Assembly (NCBI GenBank): GCA_008729055.1
Contig: SDUX01000107.1
Location: 1-60,420 of the forward strand
Origin: Pyropia haitanensis
Lineage: Eukaryota; Rhodophyta; Bangiophyceae; Bangiales; Bangiaceae
Length of the DNA: 60,420 nt
Direction: 5' to 3'
Shown here: positions 19,778 to 30,164 of the stretch, piece by piece
How the letters are laid out: each line of letters opens with the position of its first letter
How positions within the stretch are numbered: position 1 is the first letter of the stretch
Made by a program: the position numbers and the translations under genes
Notes under the pieces: model-generated
The model's database searches: none
What the model was told of the DNA's origin: nothing
Seen by the model: the letters and a program-made list of their open reading frames with translations, nothing else

Positions 19778-20475
19778 TTATGATCTGGCGAGGGGGGGCG
19801 GGGGGGGGGAGATTCGACCGAGAGTCGGCGGATCTCGAGACGGTCCGCCTGCGGGTACTTCCCGCCGGCGGGCGAGGCGGACCGGCGGCCGGCCACGGCC
19901 GGCACGTTCCTTCGCCCTCGCGCCCTCCCACGGGCCCGGCTTGCAGCCCCGCTCTCTCGGTGCACTCCGCCGCACGCGGTTGCACGTTTTCGCCCTCTGG
20001 CGGGGGGCGTTTACCCCCCGCTGGCCAAAGGTGGCTAGTAGCCCTTCCGCGCTCTCGTGGCCGGAATGGGCAGCTTACCGCCTAATTGGTCAATAAATCG
20101 AGTCAACGGCAGACGCGTCCCAGGAGCGCCCCGAGTAACGTAGCACGCACTGGCGTGTGTGCTACGATTGCCAGTGAGGGCGCCCAGTGTGTGCGGTGGA
20201 GCTACGATTGAGCGCAGCTCAGGTACGAATGGCATGGCCCATTGTGCCCTACTTGTATGCCGTCTGCTCCTGGCCTCCGCAGCTGCCAGAACAAGTCGGT
20301 CCACAGCCAGACTTCCCCGCTTGCCCCTTCCCCATCAGCTGTGCAGCGACGCTGGCGACGGCGCGCCATTCAAAGAGGGTTAAGTGTGCAGGGTGGCCCT
20401 GCGGAGATAGACGGAAGAACCTCCAGCCCTTACCCCCATCCCCCGCTTGTTGTTTCGTGCTTCTGAGGCGCGTCA
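19778..20475. other. Upstream region of the glycosyltransferase gene
   Basis: No gene seen. 19780-20030 is GC-rich and includes a GCGGGGGG/CCCCCCGC hairpin near 20000-20022. From 20040 to 20475 composition is more balanced, with CCTAATTGGTCAATAAATCG near 20080 as a possible CCAAT/TATA-like core. This would be the promoter of the gene at 20476. Confidence 0.35.
20108..20138 (+). repeat. 31-bp direct repeat, copy 2
   Basis: Exact second copy of 19167-19197. A target-site duplication this long is unusual, so a segment duplication or a recombinase-related attachment site are alternatives. Confidence 0.85.
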
Positions 20476-22617
20476 ATGGCTGTCTTTGCCATCCTCCTGC
20501 CCGTCACCACCCGCAGCGGCGCCGGAGCGCCCTACCAAACGGGTGGCCCCGGCCTAGAGGCTGTGGTGCAAGGCATTGATGCCGTGGCGGCTGCCGCCGC
20601 GCGTGTTGGCGACGGACACTCAACAACCGTGACGGTGGGGGTGGATGAGGCGGACGGGGCCCTGGGCGGGGAAGTAGCCCTGGAGCCCTTTCGCCGGCGG
20701 GGCATCCCCACCACGCTCATCCGCTTCGGGCCCTCCCTCGTCGGCCGCCTGTGTGGGATGTGGAATATGCTGGCGGCGGCTGCGACGGGCGCACACCCAC
20801 CTCCCACCTACTATTGGCTGCTCGGCGACGATGTGCGGGTGACAGCGCCTGCAGCCGCCTGGGGCGCCGCTATTGAAGGCGACTTTGCCACCGCCGTCGC
20901 CGCCGGGGCCCCCCCCGACGTGGGGGTCGTGGCGGCGGCGGACACCACCTTCCCCGGCTTCCCCAGCTTCCCCGTCGTCCACCAGTCCCACCTGGACGCC
21001 TTTTGCGGCCGGATGCTGCCCGTCGAGTACGACGACGCCTCCCAGGGCGGGGACCCCTACCTCTTTGAGCTCCACAGCCGGGTGGGCGCCGCCACCTTTT
21101 CCGCTACCGTCACCGTCACCAATGGGGTTGGGGGCAACGCAGAAGACCCACACGCCGCGTCGCCGCGCTACGCCCGGGCCGGCCCGTCGCGGGCGGCAGT
21201 GTCTGCGGCGCTGGCGAGGGGCGAGGCCACCCTGCGGGCTCACCTGGCTGCCCGCGGCCCGCCGGGACGGCCGCCGCTGCCGCCCGTCCCGCGGCTGGAC
21301 GTGGTCGTCCCCTGCTGGCGGTGCGACGTTGCCACCCTGCGGCGGATCTGCACGCTGCGCCTGCCCCCGCGGGCGGCCGCCACCACCTTCATTATCATTG
21401 TGGACAACCCGGGCCACCCGCGGGTGCCCGACGTGGTGGGGCTGGAGCGGGAGCTGTGGGAGGCCCGGCGGGTGCGGGTGCGGGTGCGGGTCAACGCCAC
21501 CAATCGGGGGGTGAGCGCGTCGCGCAACCGGGGGCTCCGCGAGTCCTCCGCCCCGTACGTGCTCTTTCTGGATGACGATGTGATGCCCGCGCCAGACCTG
21601 CTGTGGGCGTACGCACAGGCGCTGGCGGCGGCCGAGGCGGGTCCCGCGCCACGTACCAACGCGCACGACGGCGGCCGACGCGACGGGCATCTGCGGTGCC
21701 CCCCCCCGCCCAGCGCCGGCGGGACGGGCGCGGCCGTGGCGCTGCCGCCGTGCCCCCTCCCCCCCCGTTGCGCGGCGTACGCGGGGGTGGTGGCATTCCC
21801 CCCCGCCACAAACGCCTTTACATCTGCGCTGGTGTGCAGCCATCTGCTCTACTTCTTTGGCGCCCCCGCCAACGGGCGGGCCGTCCCCTGGGGGGTAACG
21901 GCCAACCTGCTGCTGCCAACTGCTATCCTGGGCGACGACCCGTTTGATGAGGGCGCCCCCCCCGGAGGCGGCGGTGAGGACATCCTCGTGTGCGCACGGC
22001 TGGCCACCACTGCCAGTGCCGCGTGGCCGCTGGTGGCCGTCCCCGCCGCGGTGGTGGTGCACCCGTGGTGGGAGGGCGGCCGCCGCTGCTATCCCCACTT
22101 TTGGCGGTGGGCGTGGGGGGATGGCCGCCTCGCCAACGCCCTCCCCGACCACACTTACGTGGCGCCCCCCAACGCGCCAGAGCAACTTCTCGCCGTGGGG
22201 GTGGCGGCGCCGGTGGTCGTGGCGGCCGCCCCCACGGTGTGGACGGGGCTGGCCGCCGTCGCCACCGCCGCTGCCACCATCGTGGCGGTGGATGTGGTGC
22301 TGGCGGCGGTGGAGGCTGCCGCTGTCGGGCGGGTCGCGGCCGCTGACGGGCGGGTGCGGCTTGGCGGGGGGTGGGCCACGCGGGCGGCCGCCGCGGCAGA
22401 GGCCGCGGTGGTGCTGTGGACGGTGGACGGGGGGCGGCTGGCCGGGCACGCGTCGCGGGGGCGGCTGGCCGCCCACCTTTGCCGCCGCTTTGACTGGCAC
22501 CTGGGCACCGTGCCCGCCGCGCGGGGGCGGGAGCGGCGCCGCCAGGCGCTACTGTGTGGGATCGTGGGTGCCAGCTGGGTGGGCCTTGCGTTGTTGGGGC
22601 GGTGGGTGAGTGGCTGA
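20476..22617 (+). CDS. Two-domain GT-A (GT2-like) glycosyltransferase with C-terminal membrane segments
   Basis: 713 residues, one exon, ATG at 20476. Residues 1-210 form a first GT-A-like domain: FAILLPVTTRSG at the start and YYWLLGDDVR at 112-121, with GDD as a DXD-like metal site. Residues 273-560 form a second, clearer GT2-type domain: LDVVVPCWR at 274-282, NRGVSASRNRGL at 343-354, and LFLDDDVMPAPDLLW at 363-377 with DDD at 366-368. An ED pair at 501-502 and an aromatic cluster (CYPHFWRWAWGDG) near 538-550 sit where GT2 enzymes bind the acceptor. Ala/Val-rich segments at about 572-615 and 692-709 are likely membrane helices. The enzyme probably adds sugars to a glycan or glycoprotein in the secretory pathway. 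Donor and acceptor cannot be read from the sequence. Confidence 0.75.
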   Translation: MAVFAILLPVTTRSGAGAPYQTGGPGLEAVVQGIDAVAAAAARVGDGHSTTVTVGVDEADGALGGEVALEPFRRRGIPTTLIRFGPSLVGRLCGMWNMLAAAATGAHPPPTYYWLLGDDVRVTAPAAAWGAAIEGDFATAVAAGAPPDVGVVAAADTTFPGFPSFPVVHQSHLDAFCGRMLPVEYDDASQGGDPYLFELHSRVGAATFSATVTVTNGVGGNAEDPHAASPRYARAGPSRAAVSAALARGEATLRAHLAARGPPGRPPLPPVPRLDVVVPCWRCDVATLRRICTLRLPPRAAATTFIIIVDNPGHPRVPDVVGLERELWEARRVRVRVRVNATNRGVSASRNRGLRESSAPYVLFLDDDVMPAPDLLWAYAQALAAAEAGPAPRTNAHDGGRRDGHLRCPPPPSAGGTGAAVALPPCPLPPRCAAYAGVVAFPPATNAFTSALVCSHLLYFFGAPANGRAVPWGVTANLLLPTAILGDDPFDEGAPPGGGGEDILVCARLATTASAAWPLVAVPAAVVVHPWWEGGRRCYPHFWRWAWGDGRLANALPDHTYVAPPNAPEQLLAVGVAAPVVVAAAPTVWTGLAAVATAAATIVAVDVVLAAVEAAAVGRVAAADGRVRLGGGWATRAAAAAEAAVVLWTVDGGRLAGHASRGRLAAHLCRRFDWHLGTVPAARGRERRRQALLCGIVGASWVGLALLGRWVSG

Positions 22618-23205
22618 TGGCTGCCGTCTTTCTTCTGTCTTCTTCTCCTTTTCGTCTTGTTGCTTTTCTCATTGGGGAGAATCTCATTCGAACGGTGCCG
22701 GCGGTGGCTAGCGCGGCGAGCAGCCCCGCCTGGGGGGCGGAGGTGGGGAAGGCTGGAAGCAAGAAAAGTCTGACAATAGTGAGTCAGAAAATTGTGGGAG
22801 GAGGGGAGATGATGGGGAGGGGGGGCGGGGCGGGCGGTGGATCCAGATGTCGCCATGGGGCGCCGTGTCAATGATCCGTGGACACGACTGCGTGCTCGAT
22901 GCGCCCCTCGTGACCCCGCCGTGGGGGGGCTCTCATGGGAGAGAAACGGGTGAGGTGGCTCAGACAGTTGATCAATCTCGTGAACAGTGCGCTGGCCGCT
23001 GTGTGGGGCAGTCGCGTGCAGATGCCAGTCAGTCTCGCTGGTGCGCACGCGGACGCGGCCACCGCGTCTGGCTCCCGGAAAGCCAGACGGTGGGTGCACC
23101 CGTGGCGGCCGTGCCCGCACCTGCCGCCGCCACCGCCGCGGGCGTGCGGTTTCCCCCCCCCCCCCCCCTTGTCGAGGCGGCAGCAGCGCTCCCCCCTCCC
23201 CCACA
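22618..23205. other. Spacer between glycosyltransferase and beta-lactamase-like gene
   Basis: A T-rich stretch right after the stop (22625-22680) is the likely 3' UTR. A run of about 16 C stands some 40 bases upstream of the next ATG. No gene is supported. Confidence 0.4.
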
Positions 23206-25169
23206 ATGCGACCGGCGCTGGTGGCCCTCACCGTGGCCATTGGCGCGCTCGCCGCCCTCCTCTCGGCCGCCCGCTGCTGCCGCGGCCCCGCGGCGCTGGT
23301 GGGGGTGGCGGGCGCTCGCGGCTGGTGGCCCCTGGTGGGCGCGTGCCAGCCCCCGCCCTCTTCGCCCCCACGGCGAGGGGTGCTGCCCCCGCACGAGGCG
23401 GTCGCCGCTCTGGCGGCGCCGCTCGTTGAGGCCCCGCCGGGTAGGGGGCCCCCGCTGGTGCGCACCCTGTCGGTGGGGGTGGTGACCGCCGACGGCGGCA
23501 CCCAAACCTACCACTTTGGGTCCGTGGCGGCCGAGGTAGGGGGCCGCGGCGGCGGCGGCGGCGAGGACGGGCGCGAGGGGTCTGCCGGCCATGGCGGCGG
23601 TGGAAGCGGCACCGGCGCAACGCCCCGGCCGGCAAGCACGCCCGCGGCGTCACCGCCAACAGACGCCACCATCTATGAGCTAGGGTCCATCACCAAGGCC
23701 TTTACGGGCCTCCTGGCGGTGACCGCCGCCTCCCGGGTGCCCACGCTGTCCCTAGACACTCCCATCAATGACCTTCTTCCGCGGGGGGTGGGGCTGCGCG
23801 GCCCCCGCGGGCGGCGCGTCACCCTCCGGCACCTCCTCACCCACACTGGGGGCCTCCCACGGGATGCGCCGCGGCGGCGGCGGCCACCAGCGTCGGCGGC
23901 GCGCGCCGCCGCTGCGCCCGACGGCGACGGCCCCGCCCCCACCAACTACACCGTGGACCACCTGTATGGGGTGCTGCCGACGGTGGACCTCCCGCGGGTG
24001 GGGCTCCGCGCGGCGCTGTGTGGCGGCGGCGCCCCCCCGCGGTATTCCAACTTTGGGGTGGGCCTCGCGGGTCACGCGCTGGGCCGGGCGGTGGGGGCCC
24101 CCTCCTACGCCGCCGCCCTATCAGAGGCGGTGCTGCGGCCGCTCGGGTTGGGCTCCACGTCCATTGGGGGGCCATCCCCCGACGCGGACCCGGCGCCCGC
24201 GACGGCGGCCGCGCCCGTCACCGCCGACGGCCGCCCCGCCCCCGAGCACCGGATGACGGACGCGCGGGCGGGGGCGGGCGGCCTCCGCGCGTCCGTGGGG
24301 GACGCCGTGCGGTGGGCGGCGTTTTGTTTGGCCGCCGCCCGTGGGGGGGGAGGGGCGGGGGAGGGCGGCGGGATCCCCCCCGCCCCCCCGCCAGGGTCGG
24401 CGCCGGGGGTGGACGGGCGCCCGGCGGCGCCCGACCGTCACCAGGCGCTGGCGGCCGCCCTGCGGGGGGCGTGGCACCCCGCCCCCCCGCGGCCGCCCGC
24501 TTGGCTCCCGCCCGCGGTGCGGGCCGCCGCCGCCCGAGGCCGGGCGGCCGTGTGCGGCCCGCCGTCGGCGCTGGGCTGGTTTCCCCAGACCCCCCCAGGT
24601 GCCGACAACTCGCACCGGGGCGGCGGCGGCGGCGTCGGCGCCGCCGCCGCCGGCTGGCCGGGCGCGTGGCACGCGGCGGGCGCCACGCCCGGCTTTTCGG
24701 CGGCCCTGTGGGTGGAGCCCGCCGCGGGCGTGGCGGTCTTTGTGGCCGCCGCCGCGGGCGCGTCCGACCCGGTCTATGCCTTTGCGGGGGATGTGCACGA
24801 GCTGGCGGCGGGCGGCGCGCCGTCACCCGTGGACTGGGCGGCGGCCGCCCCCGACGGGGCGGCGGTGGCGGCGCTGGTCGGCACCTACCGGGTGCCCCGC
24901 GTCGGCACCGTCCGCGTCCGCACCGCCCCCGGCCGGCCGGGCCTGCTGCTCGCCGACGTGCAGCGCCGGCAGTCTGTGCTGCTCTCCCTCGAACGCGGGG
25001 GGGGCGGCGGCGGGTCGGGGGTGACCCGGGGCGCGCCTGGCGCGCCCGCGCCGTGGACGCGGGTGTGGTGTTTGAGGGGCCCGCCGAGCGGGCGAGCGGG
25101 ATGGTCGTGCGGCTGTGGGGGCAGGTCCTCCACGCCCGCCGCGTGGCCGACGGGGAGGAGGGCGAGTGA
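23206..25169 (+). CDS. Serine beta-lactamase-family hydrolase, frameshift near the C-terminus
   Basis: Class C beta-lactamase/penicillin-binding-protein-like fold. From the ATG at 23206 a hydrophobic segment (about residues 4-22) suggests a signal peptide or anchor. The catalytic S-x-x-K is S161-I-T-K164, followed by the family motif LLTHTGGLP at 210-218. Y280-S-N282 is the second catalytic motif, AGAGGLRAS lies near 355-363, and H489 in WHAAGATPGFSA replaces the KTG motif, as in LACTB- and esterase-type members. Gly/Ala/Pro-rich inserts interrupt the fold. Near 24996-25020, in a G run, the reading must shift by one base to reach the natural-looking end VDAGVVFEGPAERASGMVVR and the TGA at 25167. 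The original frame instead runs on into the next gene. Likely a hydrolase, esterase or peptidase rather than an antibiotic-resistance enzyme. Confidence 0.75.
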
Positions 25170-25670
25170 GGAGGGTAGCCCGAGAGGGGGGTGGGGGGGG
25201 AGAGCACCCAATGCGGTGCGGGTGCGGCCCGACGGTGCCGTGCGTGGCAGGGGAGGAGGGGGGTGGGGATGGCGCACTTGTGTTCGTTTTTTTTTTTGGA
25301 GCAATCACAGCCATGTTGGGCGCGGATGCGCTCTGGCCCCCCTCACGCAAGATTCGATCCTCAACCACGAGCCACTGCCGGCCTTTGCAGCCAAGACTCG
25401 AGCCTTGCAGGGCAAGCGGCTCGACACCCTGATCCCTGGCCCCCCACTCTCCCTCCCGCCCCCCACCGTAACGCCGGCCCGCAGCCGCCCTGTTGGAGCG
25501 GTGGTGGGTGCGCCACCGGCGGGCGTTGGCCGTCGGTGCCGCGCGTTCCTCGCGGCCCGGTCGCCACCTCCCTCTATTCCGCCCCTCCCCCCGCCCCACC
25601 CCCCCCCCCCCCTCTCCCCTCCACACCTGCTACGCACATCTTCCCTCCCCCGCCTGCCCCCCCCCCCCAG
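25170..25670 (+). other. Spacer and probable first intron/exon of the ABC gene
   Basis: A run of T and the ATG at 25314 are candidates for the start of the ABC gene, but I could not find a first exon that joins convincingly. From about 25570 it is almost pure C/T, ending CCCCCCCCAG at 25670, an excellent 3' splice site. Confidence 0.4.
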
Positions 25671-26587
25671 GTTTGTGCCCCATTGCGGCGTACCGCCCCC
25701 GCCCGCTGTTGCGGGCCACCAACCTCTCCCGCACCCTCCCCGGGTCGGCCACCCCCCTCTACACGGGCGTGTCCCTGACCGTTGCGGCTGGGGAGGTGCT
25801 CTTTGTGGCGGGCCCGTCGGGGTGTGGCAAGAGCACCCTCCTCCGCACCCTGTCTGGCGCCGACCCGCTGCCGGCGGGGGCGGGGGTGACCCTCCACCCG
25901 ACGCGGGGGCCCGGTGACGGCCGCGGTGATGGCAGCGGTGGCGGCGGCGGCGGCGGCGGGGGTGCGCCCGCGGCGGCGGGGGCGGCGGCGGCGGCGGCGG
26001 CGGCGGCCGCCGCCGCCCCCCCCGCGCGGCCGGTGCACCTGCACGCCCTAGGCGCGGCGGCAACGAGCCTCCCCCAGTGGCGCGCCCGCGTGTGCCACGT
26101 ACCGCAGGGGCGGGTGTCGCTGCCCGGCACCCCCGCCGGCCTCCTCTCCCGGGTGGTGGCCTTTGGGTCCCAGGCCCCGCGCCTGGGGGACGCCCCCGCC
26201 GCGGCGGCAGCGACCGCGACGGCTGCGGCGGCGGCGCTGGACCTCCCCGCCTCCGCGATGGACCAGGAGTGGGCCTCCCTGTCGGGGGGCGAGGCGGCCC
26301 GCGCCATGCTGGCGGTGTGCCTCGCCACCCGCCCCGAGGTGCTCCTCCTGGACGAGGTGTTCGCGTCGGTGGACCCGGCGGGGACGCGGCGGGTGGAGGG
26401 GGTGGTGGTCGCCGCCGCCGCCGCGAGCGCCGCGGTCGTATGGGTGACGCACGAGGAGGCGCAGCCGGGGCGGGTGGGGGGGCGGCTGCTGCGGTTCCTC
26501 CAGCTCCCCAGATCCACCTCGATCTCTACAGAAACGAGCAGAGACAGCGTCGGAAAGTTGCAAATTAGCTCAAAAATTGCAACCTGA
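25671..26587 (+). CDS. ABC transporter ATPase, 5' exon unresolved, 3' end in a transposon TIR
   Basis: Single ABC ATPase domain. LYTGVSLTVAAGEVLFVAGP leads into Walker A (GPSGCGKST, 25811-25837). After a long Gly/Ala insertion come a Q-loop-like region (CHVPQGRVSLPGTPAG), the signature LSGGEAARA (26278 onward), Walker B (VLLLDEVFASVD, about 26339-26374) and the H-loop VTHEEAQ. This small, free-standing type resembles bacterial FetA/YbbL and plant STAR1 ATPases, which pair with a separate membrane subunit. No ATG is present in frame upstream, and the splice acceptor at 25670 implies an earlier exon. The last 16 codons (from 26541) and the stop at 26585-26587 come from the left TIR of the pogo element, so the native C-terminus or 3' UTR has been replaced. 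Confidence 0.75.
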
Positions 26588-28421
26588 CTGGGAGCAAATG
26601 GACGGGAGAGAGAGAAGAAAAAAAGAACAAGAAGCAGAAATAGACACAAAGAGAAGAGCTATGCTAGCGGGAACGGGCAGGAACACCGACAGTGTACGTG
26701 CCCCCGTGCCCCTCCATCGCCCATTTCCCGCAAAACGTTGATTTGCACGCTCGGCAGGCGCGCCAATGACCGCACTCACATACTGCCCACCCCGGCCCGC
26801 CCCTATGACGGGTGACCTTGCACACCTGACACACCATGTCCTGTCGGGCCAATAGCGCCTCAGCAACAAGGGCTGCCTTGTCCGCCGCCTTCTTAGCGCG
26901 AGCAATCTTGCGGGCTCGCTCTTCCTCCGCCTCAGCTGCCACTTCCGCGGACCTCTTGCGAGCGCTTGCCACCAGGTTGTACGGGGAGCGGATGGTGTCG
27001 CGCTGCACCACGGCCTTGCCCCCTACCGCCTTGTCTCTGCGTTCAGCGTCTCTCTGCGTCGCTGCTGCAAGCACCTCACCCGTCATGGCCCGCGCCTGCT
27101 CTCGCGGGGACGACCCGGGGTCCGTTACCCCCAGGTTCTCTTCGGCCCGCGCGCGCACCACCTCCCGGGTGACTGGCCACAGCCCAGTGGTGACAAAAGC
27201 GTGCTTTATAACCGCAGGTGTGAAGCTGACCCGCTCGCAGTGGTAGGCAGCCGCCAGCAGCGCGTCCCGGACGCTCTGACCAGACAGCATCGCGTCCATG
27301 ACGTACTCGTCGTTCTTGATCTGCAGATGTCGGTGGAACACGGCAAACGGGGCCGCGTCCAACGGCTGCAGGAAGTGCGACGCATTTGCAACGAGGAGGA
27401 AGAGGTAGACGCCGCGCGCCAGGGCCCGCTCGAGCGTGTCCGCCCGCATGTGGGCAGAGCACTGGTCGCCAAACAGCAGAAGAGCGCGACCGGGGTTCCT
27501 CACCGTCCACTCCTCCACAATGAGGTCCATCACCCGGCCAAACAGGTCCGCGTCGAGGAAGCCCGAATCCGTCCAGCAAAAAAAGCGAGGCCAGGAGCGA
27601 CGGGAGACGCGGGTGGCCGGCTCAAGCGAGAAGTTGACAGAAGACTGGCCGTCATCGTCGAAGTTGGCCTTCAGCACGTAGACACTAAGAAACATGGACC
27701 CGTCTGCCGCCGCGAACGTCAGCATTGAGGCCACAGTGGACCTCCGCGTCGACGCAGCGTTGGCCCGCTACGTCCCTGCAGCCACTACTCGCTATGTGGC
27801 CAGGTGGCCGCCCTTGACGATGACCCTGGTCTCGTCCAAGTTCATGACCGCCGACGCCGTGAATGCGTGCGACTGGAGGAAGCCCGTCAACTCCGCGCAG
27901 AAGCCATGCAAATTGACCAGCATCTGCGCCCCCATCTGCTTGTCGCCGAGGGCTTTCCAGGTCCGAGCACGCAGGTGCGCGCGGTGGGGGGCGAGGAAGC
28001 GACGCGTCCACGGGTCCGACACCGACACGCCCCAGCGACGAGCCACCATCTCCCGAATCTGCTGCCGGGACAGCGGCAGGTTGTTGATAGTAAAAGCCAG
28101 CGCCACCCCCACCACCATCTGCTCCTGCTCGACGGTCAGGCGGCGATTGCCGTGGCCGTCAGTGGAGGTCCTCGTTCGGCGGTGGTGAGCGGCCTTGAGG
28201 GCCGAAAAAGTCACACCCCGCGAGGCAGCAACGGAACGCAAAGTGGACACCAGGCTGGCACCGCTGTGGAGGAGCTCATCGAGAGCAGGTAGGGCGTCGG
28301 AGACTCGCATGGTGGATGGTGGGGCGGAGAGACAGGGGACGCAGGCGCTGGTCTGGGAGATACACGACTGAGTATCTGGTTGCAATTTCTGACCGAATTT
28401 GCAACTTTCCGACGCTGTCTC
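26541..28421. mobile_element. pogo-type (Tc1/mariner superfamily) DNA transposon
   Basis: 1,881 bp with 44-bp TIRs (26541-26584 and 28378-28421) that begin GAGACAGCGTCGGAAAGTTG and differ at three positions. One gene on the minus strand encodes a DDD transposase. A TA dinucleotide lies two bases outside the right TIR but not clearly outside the left one, so exact ends and target duplication are uncertain. The left TIR lies inside the reading frame of the ABC ATPase. Confidence 0.8.
26664..28310 (-). pseudogene. pogo/CENP-B-like DDE transposase with two internal stops
   Basis: It starts at the ATG at 28310 (MRVSDALPALDELLHSG). The N-terminal part is a helix-turn-helix/CENP-B-like DNA-binding region (RRLTVEQEQMVVGVALAF; LSRQQIREMVARRWGV). 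The catalytic core has MNLDETRV (first Asp), LLLFGDQCSAH (second Asp) and ASHFLQPLDAAPFAVFHRHL (third Asp), the DDD pattern of pogo. A basic, coiled-coil-like stretch follows, then a Cys/His-rich C-terminus (CQVCKVTRH and CECGHWRACRACKSTFC), likely zinc-binding. Two TAG codons, at 27792-27794 and 27768-27770, interrupt the frame just after the first catalytic Asp. The frame is otherwise continuous to the TAG-free end at 26664. Both stops stand where a Tyr (TAC) would be natural. Confidence 0.85.
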
Positions 28422-28620
28422 GTACACGCCTGGTTCCAACTCCATAGCGGAGCGCATTTGTCCCGTACGGGAAGCAACCGACGGGGGGAGCTCCCCCTGT
28501 AACGCCTGAGCTCGTTACGCCGCCCCCCGCTGGTGCATCACACATCTGCGATGTAGTGCCCAAAATTGCGGACGTGCAGGCTGGATGCCGCAGCGTCAAA
28601 CTAGCGCGGGCTACCGCTGC
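28422..28620. other. Spacer after the pogo element
   Basis: Presumably the former 3' flank of the ABC ATPase gene. It holds a short GTAACG/CGTTAC hairpin near 28500. No gene is seen. Confidence 0.35.
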
Positions 28621-30164
28621 CTGCGCTGTGGTGCTTAAATGGAGGTTCAGGAATCGGCCCGAAATCGTTTTTGCGGGTTGCGCACTCGTTTGTGGACCCC
28701 CTCTCACGGTACGACGCGCCCCGATTTTCTCTATTTTTTTGCCTATCTCCTGTGGTCGTGCCGTCGGTCGACATACACCCTGCGTACCACCATTACGTGA
28801 AGCACCGTAAACAGAGCTACAAGAGCATGTCAGAGAGCAGGGTGTATGTCGCCCGACCGTCACCGTCCTGTGCGCCCCACAGCAGCTGTCAAAAACACCC
28901 CGCAGGAAATTGTGGAATCCACAAAAAACCTGTGGACGGGGCCTCAGAACACGCTTTCTTTCTGGAAGCCGCCGGGCCTTTAAAGAGTACTGATTGGCTT
29001 GTGACCGAGGGTACCACGCGTGCTGAGTGATAATTGGCTGATGCACTCGAGTGCCGCGCGGTGCTCCGCAAAGTTTTGCACATGGCCCACAACGGATCCG
29101 CAAAATCCGAGAGAAAACGCGTTCCACAGCCATCCTGCGCTGTGGTGCTTGAAGGGAGGTTCAGGAATCGGCCCGAAATCGTGTTTGCGGGTTGCGCACT
29201 CTTTTGTGGACCCCCTCTCACGGTACGATGCGCCCCGATTTTCTCTATTTTTTTTGCCTATCTCCTGTGGTCATGCCGTCGGTCGACATACACCCTGCGT
29301 ACCACCATTACGTGAAGCACCGTAAACAGAGCTACAAGAGCATGTCAGAGAGCAGGGTGTATGTCGCCCGACCGTTACCGTCCTGTGCGCCCCACAGCAG
29401 CTGTCAAAAACACCCCGCAGGAAATTGTGGAATCCACAAAAAACCTGTGGACGGGGCCTCAGAACACGCTTTCTTTCTGGAAGCCGCCGGGCCTTTAAAG
29501 AGTACTGATTGGCTTGTGACCGAGGGTACCACGCGTGCTGAGTGATAATTGGCTGATGCACTCGAGTGCCGCGCGGTGCTCCGCAAAGTTTTGCACATGG
29601 CCCACAACGGATCCGCAAAATCCGAGAGAAAACGCGTTCCACAGCCATCCTGCGCTGTGGTGCTTGAAGGGAGGTTCAGGAATCGGCCCGAAATCGTGTT
29701 TGCGGGTTGCGCACTCTTTTGTGGACCCCCTCTCACGGTACGATGCGCCCCGATTTTCTCTATTTTTTTTGCCTATCTCCTGTGGTCGTGCCGTCGGTCG
29801 ACATACACCCTGCGTACCACCATTACGTGAAGCACCGTAAACAGAGCTACAAGAGCATGTCAGAGAGCAGGGTGTATGTCGCCCGACCGTTACCGTCCTG
29901 TGCGCCCCACAGCAGCTGTCAAAAACACCCCGCAGGAAATTGTGGAATCCACAAAAAACCTGTGGACGGGGCCTCAGAACACGCTTTCTTTCTGGAAGCC
30001 GCCGGGCCTTTAAAGAGTACTGATTGGCTTGTGACCGAGGGTACCACGCGTGCTGAGTGATAATTGGCTGATGCACTCGAGTGCCGCGCGGTGCTCCGCA
30101 AAGTTTTGCACATGGCCCACAACGGATCCGCAAAATCCGAGAGAAAACGCGTTCCACAACCATC
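28621..30164 (+). repeat. Three tandem copies of a 514/515-bp unit
   Basis: Copies at 28621-29134, 29135-29649 and 29650-30164. Copies 2 and 3 are nearly identical and copy 1 is slightly diverged. Each starts CTGCGCTGTGGTGCTT and contains a T-rich run, a pair of GTCGACATACACCCTGCGTA-type sites and an AT-richer end. Frames across the array repeat with it and show no known domain. The three copies are followed by two copies of an 86-bp segment whose end is the inverted form of the unit start. Confidence 0.9.

Noticed and set aside
25314..25460. tRNA-like segment (GGATCGAATCTTGCG on the minus strand)
   Set aside because: There is no consistent acceptor, D and anticodon arm around it.
22987..25917. 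One 976-residue fusion of beta-lactamase-like protein and ABC ATPase
   Set aside because: The joining part is non-protein-like, the natural C-terminus lies in another frame and a splice acceptor precedes the ATPase domain.
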